A DNA stretch of 64,000 nucleotides from Udeniomyces pyricola (lineage: Eukaryota > Basidiomycota > Tremellomycetes > Cystofilobasidiales > Mrakiaceae), in the NCBI GenBank assembly GCA_039545295.1, contig BCIK01000005.1, positions 655,142-719,141 on the forward strand, in the 5' to 3' direction. The notes under the pieces were generated by a model. That model was not told the DNA's origin, searched no databases, and worked only from the letters and a program-made list of their open reading frames with translations. This document shows positions 22,434 to 34,005 of the stretch, one piece after another. A program made the position numbers and the translations under genes. The first letter of the stretch is position 1. The number at the start of each line of letters is the position of its first letter.

Positions 22434-25400
22434 ATGCCATCTTCTCTTTACCTCCACCGACTTTCTAGTCCCACCGCCGCGTGTTCAACTTTCTACCTTT
22501 CAGCTCTCCCTCCAGGCTTTCTCGCTCCATCTCTTAATGTTTGTTTGAGTACACGAGGACCGGTCCGGCATTTCCACTCGTCACGGCGTTATCGATCGCA
22601 AGGATCTTCACAGAAGAGCCAGCACACCCGGGAGCACGAGAGCACCAAGCAACGAGATCGTCGGCGGCTCGAGGAGATCAGCAAAAAGGGATACGCCAAA
22701 GGCCCAGGTGTGTCATCTAACCTCGAAACTTTTGCGGCCTCCACGACTGAGTGACCTCGATTGTGATAGTTACTCATTGATTCTGTGTCGTTCTGTAGAT
22801 TCTTTTGGTGTGCATCCCTCCTTTCTGATTCCCAATGCTCGCCTCGCTTCCCCCGACGCGCATCCCCCGCCAGAACTGCCGTCTTGCCCGGCGCCTCGGA
22901 GTTCTCCACTTTCATCTTCGGAGCCTGTACCCCCAATCCATCCAGGATGGCTCTCCGTTGCACGAAACCTACTATGTAGCATGATGCCCGCACCACTCGG
23001 TGCGCGTGGAACGTCGAGGCCGACTGAACAGGTTCCAAATCGAGAATCGATTAGCCTAACCCAACCCACGCTCGAGGTTCACTCAGACTGGTTGGTTGAA
23101 CCCAGAGCACCTCCGTCACCTCGGAAACTCAAGTTTGGGGCAGACCAGTTGATATCATCAACCACGCAGGGGCCCTCGCAGGGCGTCGAGCTTACGCAAA
23201 GCCGTCGCGCCTTGGTTCTGACAATCCTACCACAGGTGCCAATCGCCCCTCCTTCGAATGTTATATTGCAGGCTCGCCCTTTCAAGTCTACCTCGCCAGC
23301 CGACCCTACTCATCCTACCTCTCCGCCCTGCGCTAGCCATCTCACGACTGGCTCTGCCAAACCGACCTCAGCCACTAAATCCACACGCTCGGGCCGGCCG
23401 CAACCCAAACGTCCATCATCCCTCCTGCAGGACCGACTGGTTCCGCCTCATATGGAAATAGGCTTCCGTTCTTCAACCAAACCATCCTCCATCCCTTTCA
23501 ACCTCGAACCGCCCGCCATCCCCCCGCCGCCGCTTCATAGGGCAACAGCTTATGTTAACCGCTTGTTGCAAAGAGCCTCCACCGGTTCAGTCGAGACCGC
23601 TTGGCCCGACCCCCCAACATGGTCTCCCGCGCCAACCCCTGACGTTGTTGAATATGTCATCAATGAAAATCCGTTAGATTCGCCTTCTGTCTCGCCTTCT
23701 TCCTCGTTGCCCATGTCAGAACCGCTAAATACACACCATGTCCTTATCTCTGATACTTCCCCGCCACTGAACAAATTACGGACCCCTGACTTCATCAACG
23801 TCTCTTACTCGTCTACTTGCGTGTCAGCGACACCGGACCGCTTGCCTTTCGCCCACGTTCCCAAGATCGAGCCGCGTCTAGCGTCCTACACTCCTCCCCC
23901 AAAGCACTATCCGCCAGCTCCCTCGAGTCCGCTCGTTGACCTCAACCTCGACAGTCCTCTCGACCCGGAGCTTTCGTGGTCGCACTATGTTCATCTAAAC
24001 GTTGCAGAACTACCCACCTCGGTCATTTCTTCCCTCTTCGATTCTCAAAACTCTCATTCCGATCCCGAAGTTCGCCGATCACGACTCATCAAGATGTTCT
24101 TGCAGACCTCGCATCTCGTTTCGGACGAGCCATCATCTCCATCCAAACCGGTGTTGTCTTTCCGTCAGCTCAAGACAACTTTCCTTGCTGCGCTCGAGAT
24201 GGGCGAGGAGCTCAGCGTGTGTCACAAAGCCTGTCCGGACGACGACCGACGCAAGGAACATTTTGCCCGCCGAGAAGCCATCGCCATACTCATGCGCGAG
24301 ATCTGGCGTCCTTTGGCAGACACCATGAAACATGACGGGCAGGGGTCGACACCCCGTTTCAGCACCGAAGAAAAAAACGAACTCATCTGGCGATGGATTG
24401 GGCTTGTCGCTTCTGGAGCCGAGAGCGATTTACCTTTGGACAGACAAGCCGGGAACCTCAACATGACCTCGAGCTCAACGTCTAACCCCTCTTCTCTGAG
24501 CCCGCTCTCCGTCCGATACGCCCGTCCCGAAGACACAGAAGATCGCGTGGACGACCTCTCGCTGTTCCTCGATAGGATTAGCTCTGCTTCACTTCGAGCG
24601 CTTGACAATCTGGCCCTGTCCATCACCTCTGGCTGGCAGTTGCCCTCGGCTACGAAGGAAGTCGCCGCCGCGGTCGACAACATCCGGCTCGTCAGATGGA
24701 CACGAGACGCCCATCTCTTGAACAGCATCCGTACCCGAGAGATACCGCCATTTGTCAAGACTTTTTGGCGTTACATGACCAACAAGTCATCCGGAGCGGA
24801 AAGCTCGGGCGATCAGGTCAACGAGTGGATCAGCGATCTTCTGGATACCGAACAGAGCTCAACACGCGCCCGAGACATATCCCTCGAAGGATTCGACGAC
24901 CATGCGACCGCCTCCCTCTGCTCTCGCACGACGACGGCGCTCATCCTCCTTACCCGAGTCATGGCGAGCAAGGACTCTGTTCCACCTAACACCATCCCTC
25001 TCGTCATCTCTTCCGTTATGGCTCTGCGTAGCTCTAAATATCCCATCGCCCACGAGATCGTCCGGCAGTTCGTTTCCTCCTGCCTCGCATTTGATCAAGA
25101 TCTCAAGTTTCTTTCGTCTCAAAACCTTCACGACCTCATTTATGTTTTCCTCCAGTACGAAGATCTTCCATTCACGCGATCTCTGTACGAGCTCTTCCGC
25201 ATCCGCGAACGGAAACATGCCTTCCCTGTCGAGGTCATCGAGGACCTCCTCAGGCTCTCCATCGGCGCTCGAACGACCCGGATTAACCGTGATGGACAGC
25301 ACTGGTGGAAGGGCTCGTTCACCTGCGAAAGGTTTGCCGAAGCGCTCTACAACGACTATCTCGCTTGGGGAGGTCAACCGCTCAAGATCGGGATGCTCTC

Positions 25401-26721
25401 CCCCTTCCTTGCCCTCATCGGAGCTTCTGTCATACACACCGGCCTCGCCTCAAGAGTAATGACGGATTCTATCAACTTCCACGGCAGCCACGCTATCTTA
25501 AAACCCAAGCTCGCTTTGACCATTGTCGATTCGACTGTGGATCGCGTTCTGTACAAAATCCGATCAGCGGTTAGGGCACGCAAGGCACAGAACGTCGAAC
25601 CTCCTCCTAGCTTGATGGTCTCCAACGTCTTTGACATCCTTCCGCTTCTCCGCGGGATGTACCCCGCTGATCCCACATCGGGTGACTCGACATCGACGAC
25701 TTCTCTCCCTGTCGAATGCTACAACCGCCTCTTTGAATTCGTCTCATTCCACCCGACAAAAGCCAACGTCGCTCGTATGGTTCAAGAACTCACCACTATG
25801 ATCAATTACGGTCCCGCCCCGGACGTGAAGACGTTTGAATTCATTATCAGCGTCCATCTCCGCGCCAAGACCGTCAGACCGTCCTCGTTCATCGGCAAGC
25901 TCCAAGCAAAATTCGAAAAGTTTAGCCCGGCAGATCTGGAGCCTGATATCATTCGAGCGGCCACGCTCTTCCAGACCATGGTGAGAAGATAAATGGATTT
26001 TATCTCGATTTTATTTATTTATTTATTTTGCTTTTTTTTTTCTTTGGCTTTGCCGCCCATCACCTTGCTGACAACGATCTCGTCTCACCTCTCTCTTGTT
26101 TTTTTGTCATGTCTTTTCTCTTCCGTTGTTACTCTCTCCCTGTTCCTTTCCCTTTGGACGGATTTTTTTTCTTTCTTCTCCCTTTCTTTCTGTCAGGTCG
26201 TCCGTCAAAAGATTCAACCGAATAACTACATCTTCTCCTCCTTCATCCTTGGTCTCGTCAGGGCCGGCCAAGCCGATGCGGCCCTCGAAGCGTTCCGCCA
26301 TACGATCGCGCTCAATCTCAGCCCGACCCGTCCGGCGATAGCCAAACTCGTCAAGTGTTTAACCCAAGCTGGGCGTCTGGCCGATGTGCAAGAAGTTCTA
26401 GCGGCTCAGGTCCAGAGACATGACCGTCAGCGTCTTGATGGGATCGTCGGAGGTTCGGCGGTGGAGGAGGAGCAGGATAGCGAACGACAACCATCACCAT
26501 CACCGGCGGCGCGGGAGACGAAGACGATGATCATGAAGAATGAGTCGGCGAAGGAGCTGTCAAAGGTCTTGGTGGGATCGGTTCTGATGCCGTCGCCGAT
26601 GATGGATCGGAGAGGTGGTAGGATTGGAGGACGTGAAGGAGTCGTGAGGGAGGAGGAGGAGGAGGAGAAGGAAGGGGAGTTGGGAGCAGCAAGTTCAGAG
26701 GTCAAAGTCGTTGGTTCATGA
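22434..26721 (+). CDS. large mitochondrial PPR-like protein (3 exons)
   Basis: Exons 22434-22707, 22799-25980 and 26197-26721; 3981 nt, 1326 residues. The N-terminus (MPSSLYLHRLSSPTAACSTF, then VRHFHSSRRYRSQ) has the basic, Ser-rich look of a mitochondrial presequence with an RHFHSS-type cleavage region. Residues ~100-450 are Pro/Ser/Thr rich and probably disordered. The C-terminal half is helical; the clearest repeat, crossing the last intron, is NNYIFSSFILGLVRAGQADAALEAF followed by NLSPTRPAIAKLVKCL, which matches the ~35-residue PPR pattern. PPR proteins bind organellar RNA. The last ~80 residues are low-complexity and acidic. I cannot name a specific RNA target. The second exon is 3.2 kb without introns, unlike its neighbours. 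Confidence 0.8.
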
Positions 26722-27629
26722 TGCTTGGGCTAGCTGATTGGGAGTGGGGGAAATGGAGGAGATGGAAGAAAGTAAGTGCTATTATCGGCTAGCGAGATAA
26801 AGGGGCAGCTGCACGTGGAACCCGATGGGGTGGTTGTAATATCATAGTTGTTCATTCGTTGTCATATATAGATTGCAGGTTTTTATTTGTTCAATTTTCT
26901 AGGAGTTGTCAGTGGTCATTGGGGGGGGGGGGGGAGGAGAACCGTTGTACGTATTCCTTATGATCGATTCGTTGTTCTCTTCGATATATGGGATTAGCTT
27001 GGTAGTTACCAACACACATTTGTTTTGTACATGCATGCATTCAGTCGAGAATCGATCATCAAATCATGAGTGCAAGCCAGGCAGGCCATTTTCAATGGAG
27101 TCGATGTGAAATCGACATCAACTGGACTACTTAATATGCGAGGAGGCTCCTTGATCCACGTATAACTGCCAGTCTCAACGTCCATTGCCAGTGATATAAA
27201 CTACCAATGTACGTACTCGTCACATGTGTACAGTCCATAATGACTCAGGTTCCGGAGCGCGGCACGCCCACGATCATGCATGTTGCACTTATAGTCTTGA
27301 TCCTTCAAAGGGCATGTGCATCCATCAGCCTCGCGACGTATACACAACGCGCGTACGTCAACGTTGTCAGCAACGTGCGCGTCGCACGCAATCAATCAAA
27401 CGTAAACCAGTGTACCCCTCAAAGGTGTTCTTTTTTTTTTGCTTGTTGTTTTGTTTTCTTTTGCAAGTCTAGGATGAGGCAGAGGAATGCGAGACAAGGA
27501 TTTTGAGAAAGGGGAAAAAAGGGCTACATCGATCGAAAAAGCACAGAAAACGGGCCAAAGAAAGAACCAAACCAGGGCAAAAAAGAAAGAGAGCCGAGAC
27601 GTTTAGGGTGAAGGGAGATACGGAGGTTT
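26722..27629. other. convergent 3' region between the PPR gene and GND1
   Basis: No gene seen. Has a run of 14 G (26921-26934), AT-rich stretches and a TGCATGCA palindrome (27032-27039). Confidence 0.45.
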
Positions 27630-30588
27630 TTAAGCGTTGTAGTTGGAAGCAGAGACATCTCCACCTCGACCGTTCCATCGGACGTGGATGGCCTCTCCAG
27701 CCTTGAGGAAATCGGTCTCCTTGCCGGGCAAGACCTTGAAGGTGTGGGCACCGAAGTAATCACGCTGGGCCTGGATGAGGTTGGCAGGAACGACCTCGGA
27801 CCTGTAGCCGTCGAAGAAGGAGAGAGCGGTCGAGTGGGCGGGAACGGGGATACCCCAGATGGTAGCCTGGGCAATGACTCGCCTCCATCCGGGCTGGGCC
27901 TTGGCGATGGCGTTCTTGAAGCTGCATAGGGGAGAATGATAGCAAGAGAATAAGGGAGAAAGGGATGGAAAAGGCGATCAGTCGTCCGTTAATGATCCAT
28001 TCTAGTCATGTCACCGTCGGTCACTGGCCAGAGAAACGACAAACGGCACACTTACAAGTCGTCGAGGAGCAAGTTCTCAAGGTTCTCGTCCTTCTGGAAA
28101 GCCTTGGTGATGTCACCAAGGAAGACGGACTTGATGATGCAACCTCCTCGCCACATGGAAGCGATACCGGCGTTCTGGAAAAGAAAATGCACAAGTGATA
28201 CATCGCTTCAGAAAGTTGCAAGGTTGTGTCGGGCGAGAAGGAACCAGCCAGTGAATCACTCACGTTGAGGTCCCACTTGTACTCCTTGGCAGCCTCTCGC
28301 ATGAGCATGTAACCCTGGGCGTACGAGATGATCTTGGAAGCGTAGAGGGCCTGCTCAAGGTCGTCGCTGTAGGACGAGGGAGAGGAAGCGAATGATGATC
28401 GAGGAAAAAACGTATCCGTCAGCAACCATTGGGTTTCCATCAGCACGTGCCCAGGCAGAGACAAGACTCGATCACTCACATGAACTGCTGCTTGTCACCC
28501 TTGAAAGCCTCCTTGGCGGGGCCAGCGATGTTCTTGGAAGCCCGACCTCGCTCCTCCTTGAGGGCGGAGAGGCATCGAGCGAAGACGGCCTCACCGATGA
28601 GGGTGACGGGCATGCCCATGTCGAGAGCGTTGATGGCGGTCCACTTGCCGGTACCCTTCTGGCCAGCCTGGTCGAGGATCTTGGTCACCATGGGCTCTCC
28701 GTCGGTGTCGTTGTACTTGAGGATCTCGGCGGTGACTGTTGCGCACAAACAAGGTCGAGGTTCAGGCCATGTCAGGACGTTATTCTGATGAACAAGCGTC
28801 ATCTACCGCCCAGAACACAATTCAAGAGACACCAGAACAGGACGTACTCTCAATGAGGAAAGAGTCAAGAACGCCGGTGTTCCACTTGAGGAAGATGTCG
28901 GCAATCTCAGACTCGTGGAGGTCGAGTCCTCGCTTGAGGATGTCGTAGGCCTCGGCAATGAGCTGCATGTCTCCGTACTCGATACCTGCAAGCGGAATTC
29001 AAAGACTGGATCAGTACTAGTACCAAGTCTTCCACGGCCTGACAAGTCATGGACGGCAAGCGTACCGTTGTGGACCATCTTGACGTAGTGTCCGGCACCA
29101 GTCTGTCCGACCCAGTCGCAGCAAGGAACGCCATCAACCTGAGCGGCGGTCTTCTCTGTAAAACCGAATGAAAGAAAGCAAAACGTACATGAGATCAGTT
29201 GTCTGAACTTTGTTTTCGATACGTCTTGCTAGGCACTTGGAGACGAATAGGATGGAACGAAGATACATACGGAAGATCTCCTTGATGTGGGGCCAAGCGG
29301 CGTCGGAACCTCCGGGCATCATGGAGGGACCGTGTCGGGCACCCTCCTCACCACCGGAAACACCGGAACCGACGAAGAGGAGACCCTTGGCCTCGAGCTC
29401 GTGAGTTCGTCGGATAGAGTCGGGGTAGTGCGAGTTTCCACCGTCAATGATGATGTCTCCCTTCTCGAGGAAAGGCTCGAGCTGCTCGATGAACGAGTCG
29501 ACGGCCTTACCGGCCTGGACAAGGAGGACGATCTTTCGAGGGGTCTTGAGCTTGGAGCAAAGCTCCTCGACAGAGTGGGCTCCGATAACGTTGGTACCTG
29601 CGAGGCGAAAAGAATCCAACAGGGGACATGACAAACGTATGAGCCAGGGAAATACATCAGACAAGCCCCTGGTCAAGGAAGCAAGGGAATGTTAATGGTG
29701 AGTGAATCCTTACCCTTGGCCTCCTTCTCCAGGAAGGCATCGACCTTGGCAACGGTTCGGTTGTAGGCGCAGACCTTGAAGCCCCTGGATGATTAGAGAA
29801 TTCGGAATTGAGAGATGACGTGATCAGCGACGGATAGGGAGATGGGCAGCCGACCATACGAGTGTCGAGGCAAACAGGAAGCGGCGATAGAGATTGCGAT
29901 GGAGCAACGTACTTGTCGTTCTGGTAAAGGGCCAAGTCGGGAGCATTATAAAGTAGATGGGCGGGCGGACAGTCGACGCAAGAAGGCGAGTTGGAGCGAG
30001 CGCAGAAAGGAGAGATAGTAGCAAAGCAATGACGATCTGTCAGCGATGACACCTTTGTAGCACGATGGCTTGATTGAATGTTCTAGCTGGCCTGTTGGGG
30101 CGTACCATGTTGAGGATAAGGTTCTGGCCCTGTGGGAGGAAAGGACGAAGGAAGCCATCGAGGTCAGTGATTCGTCAGCGGAGAAAAAAGAGGTGGGGGA
30201 TGCGAGATGGCCGCGAAAAGACCGGGGGTGGAGGGCACGCTCCGTTGGGGTAGAGGGAGCGAAAAGGGACGACCGACGTACCATGACGGCGAGACCGATG
30301 AGTCCGATATCAGCGCTAGAGAAGGTAGACGCGAGCAGGTGACGTGTTCAAGTGGAGAAAGATGAGTCAAGGGATGAGCGACCGGCCGAAAAGCCAAGGG
30401 GTATATGCAAGAAGCGATGAAAGAGAGGAGGGGGAGGGGGGGGGGGCCGTCATCGCGGCGAGTTGTCGAGAAGGGCGATGATAGAACGAGGTGAATGATG
30501 GATTGAGAGTGAGCCTGTTTGTTGAAGGAGGGAATAGTGTTGTAGGTAGGTGGAAGGGTGGAAGAGCAGCTTACAGGTCGTTAGACAT
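27630..30588 (-). CDS. GND1: 6-phosphogluconate dehydrogenase, decarboxylating
   Basis: Cytosolic enzyme of the oxidative pentose phosphate pathway: 6-phosphogluconate + NADP+ gives ribulose-5-phosphate + CO2 + NADPH. Signatures in order: [19 protein letters not shown] (NADP-binding Rossmann loop), [74 protein letters not shown] (catalytic Lys region), [27 protein letters not shown], and the end [18 protein letters not shown]. The coding start is a 14-nt exon (30575-30588, MSND + CT), followed by an exon ending LAVM, a 24-nt exon (30106-30129) and an 8-nt microexon (29913-29920). Intron density is highest at the 5' end. It is divergent from GNA1. Confidence 0.96.
29913..29920 (-). other. GND1: 8-nt microexon of GND1
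   Basis: Minus-strand AACGACAA between a ccag acceptor and a GTACGT donor. Joining ATG|AAC GAC AA|G GGC gives NM-NDKGFKV, the expected 6PGDH sequence after the Rossmann loop. Confidence 0.85.
30106..30129 (-). other. GND1: 24-nt exon of GND1
   Basis: Minus-strand exon encoding GQNLILNM, flanked by cacag and GTACGC. It is bounded by introns on both sides and followed by the 8-nt microexon. Confidence 0.85.
30437..30446 (-). repeat. C10 homopolymer (sense) in GND1 intron 1
   Basis: Ten G on the plus strand, hence C on the GND1 sense strand, within the first intron. Confidence 0.75.
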
Positions 30589-31337
30589 GTTTGTGAAGAA
30601 GGGAGATGTAAAGGGGGGAAGGAGAAGTGGATGAGGGAAGGGTAATGTGGTTGAGGAGTCGGAGACGTCGAAGCAAAGTGGGCGAGCAAAGAGCAAGGGC
30701 GAGTGCCAGAGTGGAAGCGAGCGATGGCAATGGCAATGACAATGGCAATTGCTTGCGCAACCTTCCAGTTCCGTCTGTCTGCTTCTCCCTCCCTCCTCAT
30801 CTCAGTTCTCTCCATTCATCCGCCTGCGCCCGTCTCTTGCCGCATGGATATAAGTGATCTCATGGCTCAGTTCCGTCTTGCATACATGCATCCATATATA
30901 TATATCAATTCATCCATATTCGCACAATCATCGCTCTCAATGCCATATTATATGTGCATCCTCAACATCGCTTCAGTCGTTCTCATCAGTACAAGCTCAT
31001 CATCTCCTGCATTCAACAAGGGGGGGGGGGTCCTCTGCAGCATCGACGTAATATAAACAGTCGCCGCGCGCGTCGGTTCTAGGATCTAGTTCTGGTTGGT
31101 TCCTCCAACTCTTCCCCCGTTGACGTTGACATCCTCCACACCACCCCTTCCCCCCACATCCAGCTGTCTCCCACACCAACCCCGTACTACTAACTACTCT
31201 TACACCCTTACTTCACCCACTCCTCGCACCACACAATCTCCACAGTCACCTTCCTCATTCCGTCTCCATACCCTTGTCATTAGCGTATCATCCCCCTCAG
31301 CACAAACCCCGTCCGTCTTCCACCCCTTCTCGCATCC
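30589..31337. other. divergent upstream region of GND1 and GNA1
   Basis: No gene supported. Has (TA)n near 30895, a G11 run at 31020-31030, then a C/T/A-rich leader before the GNA1 start. The open frames over 31096-31830 are Ser/Pro/Thr low complexity and conflict with GNA1. Confidence 0.45.
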
Positions 31338-32746
31338 ATGCCTGCATTCACTCCAGACGATCGCCTCGAGCTCGTCTACCCCGCATCGCTCATTCCGACT
31401 TCGGTCACGCAGCAGCTCGCTCCCGGTCTTCACGTACGTCGCTCCTCTGCCGTCGCGTCTCACCTATCGGGCTCATCATCCCATCGAAAGGGTCGTCCGC
31501 CCCCATCGATGTAGCCATGGATCTCAACACAACATTCTCACTGGCCCCTGTCTACGATCGATCCCAACTCACTCACGTCGTCAGTCACCTCTTGCCCCTG
31601 ACAAACGTTATGCTTTCCTCTTTCGTCCCTCTCGCCACGCCTCTCCATGTCTCTCCCCCTGGCATGATATGCTCTCCCTATCCATCCTTCCCTTCTCCTG
31701 TCCCACTCGTTACAGCTCCGACCATTGGCAACGAGTGATCACTCACGAGGTCACCTCAAAGTCCTCACCGTCCTCACTGTGGCGCCGAACCTCACGCCCG
31801 AATCCTACAGCGAGGTCGTCAGCGACATGATGATTCGCGGTCGAGGCAAGGGCGGATACTACCCACTCGGTGAGGAGCAGCTGTGATCACTGTCGTCATG
31901 ACTTGAGGGCAAGGAGACCCAAGCCTTGAGCTGATCAATAAAGGCTTGTGTCGATTGTCTAAACGCAACGACATCTTTCTCAGTCATCATCAACGAAAGC
32001 ACCGATCAGATCATTGGTTGCGGCACCTTGCTCGTCGAACGCAAGTTTATTCGGAGTACGTTTTTCGCAAAATCAAAAACTTCTCAACGGCAACGTCTCT
32101 GGAATTCAATCTCTCGACCAACGCAACCCGAGCACGAACCCGTTTCCCCTCGGACACCACAGGGGTAAGAACGTTATGTTGCTGATTCGAATCTTGTGCG
32201 ACGTCCTTCTTTTTGCTTCAACAGATGGAGGTATGGTTGGACATATCGAAGACATTGCCGTCGATCCCACTCAGCAAGGCAAGAAGCTTGGCCTTCGCAT
32301 TATCCAAGCCCTTACTGGCGTGGCCGAGGGCCTCGGCTGCTACAAGACGATTCTCGATTGCAACAAGGACAACATCCGTGCGTATTCTCCGCTTCGAAGC
32401 ATCTACTCGAAATCATTTTCTCTTGCTTCTTGCTTTATACCAACCGAATAATGTATTCGCTGGTTGCCATTCCTCGTGGCTGGTTTCGATGTGTTCCTGA
32501 CTTGTTCCCCTTTTTCCCTGACCCTCCCCCCCCCCTTCTTCTTCGTCCAGCCTTCTACGAGAAATGCGGCTTCACTCACAAGGAGTACGAGATGGTGAGC
32601 AATATCGACATGTATGCTTGGTTTCCCTGACATGTTGCTCTTGCTCTAAACCCCCTTGACGTTCTCATTTCCTTCTCTCCTCCTGTCTTCAGGTCAAGTA
32701 CGCCCCGGAGCCCGCTCACCGCGCCCGTCAGATGTCGAACCTCTAG
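31338..32746 (+). CDS. GNA1: glucosamine-6-phosphate N-acetyltransferase (6 exons)
   Basis: GNAT-family enzyme making GlcNAc-6-phosphate from GlcN-6-phosphate and acetyl-CoA, on the route to UDP-GlcNAc for chitin and glycosylation. Exons 31338-31433, 31716-31869, 31984-32055, 32225-32377, 32551-32594 and 32693-32746; 573 nt, 190 residues. Signatures: LRPLATSDHSRGHLKVLTVL, IIGCGTLLVERKFI, GHIEDIAVD followed by QGKKLGLRIIQAL (acetyl-CoA pyrophosphate loop), YKTILDCNKDNIPFYEKCGF and the end YAPEPAHRARQMSNL. The N-terminal ~30 residues (MPAFTPDDRLELVYP) are less conserved. It is slightly longer than yeast Gna1 because of that segment. The C10 run at 32526-32535 lies just before the fifth acceptor. 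Confidence 0.95.
32526..32535 (+). repeat. C10 homopolymer before a GNA1 acceptor
   Basis: Ten C ending 15 nt before the acceptor at 32550, in the polypyrimidine-tract position. Confidence 0.75.
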
Positions 32747-34005
32747 ACGCTTCTAGGAACGCAAAGTCCCATGAATGATGCTGGAACGTACATAGATCAC
32801 GTCCAATTCCCTTTACCTCTGATCCGATCCATCTCTTCGCTGGCGCTCGCAAGATTCGGCTCATTTTTTTTTTCTTGTTAAATTCTTACTTTTCCCTTCT
32901 TTCCTTGTCCGTTCTCATCTCTCAATCCTTCCTCGATCTCTTCGGTCTTTTTCAAATTTTTATTGATTTTCATTTTCATTTTTATCTCCTTTTTCGCCTC
33001 CTTCCAAGGTTCTGTTCCTTTACATATCCCACTCACATATATACACACACCCTACCCAATTCAATCCCCTCTCCCCACCTCCACCCTCCCTCCTCCCATG
33101 ATTTCATGCATGCATCATCTTATCCCCTCGACGTGTCCTTATCATACGTCCAATGCATCGCTCCGCGATCGTACTCGGTCCAACCGGGCCGGCATCTCTC
33201 ATGATCCTGATTCCGTCTCAACGTCTGACCCGGCCCATGGAACCGAGCCCTCTCGTTGAAAGAAGGATTCTCCCTCCTCGACTTCCGGCTTTACGGCCCG
33301 GGGGTCCTTCCTCCTCCTTCCCCCAGTTCGAACATTCAACGATCGACTCTCGACCAGCTGCGCTGCAGCAGCAAATATGAGAAGAAAAAAAAAATGCAAT
33401 GCATGCATCGTACTGCAAGAAGCGGATCATAAATATGGTTAGCATATGTATATCACATGTATTGGTCAGTTCCAAGACCAGGTTTCTCCTCCTCATGGCA
33501 TGTGATCGCTTGTATGAGGACCGTGCATGAGATCTCGAGTACAAGATTGCTCGTGCGCGTCCCGAGTTGAGATATGTACCTGCACGTCGTCGCCCGCCTT
33601 GGACGTTAGGTGACGTACACTTGGGATGGCACATGTTGTCATCATCCTCAGGAATGTCATACTAACGTCACCGTCATCTCATCTATATATGTGATCGATC
33701 GATGTTGCTTCTGTCCTTCTTCTTTCTCACGTACTACTCAGACGCAGGAAAGAAGAGGCTAAAAAGGGATGATATCGATCAAAGAATCGAGTCGAATAAG
33801 CATGACATCGATGTGCATGGTGCAAATAAAGAGACGTAGACGTATAAGTACAACAGGCTGGTATATAACATGGCACATAGGTGGTGGTAGTAGTAGTAAA
33901 GAGGATCGATTGTAGTCGAAGCTTAAAAGGTTACAAACAAAACGGAAGATAAAACAAAACAGAACCCAAAACAGAACAAAAAGAAACAGGTTTTTGTTGT
34001 TGCTT
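32747..34005. other. convergent 3' region between GNA1 and the sugar transporter
   Basis: About 1.26 kb with no gene seen. Pyrimidine-rich left part, then AT-rich sequence with two TGCATGCA palindromes (33107-33114, 33400-33407). Confidence 0.45.

Noticed and set aside
25993..26721. Separate membrane-like protein starting with a Phe/Leu-rich stretch
   Set aside because: Its hydrophobic start is the T-rich last intron of the PPR gene; splicing 25980 to 26197 keeps the frame and joins the PPR repeat.
31096..31830. 244-codon plus-strand frame over GNA1
   Set aside because: Low-complexity Ser/Pro/Thr; GNA1 uses another frame here with clear family motifs and correct splice junctions.
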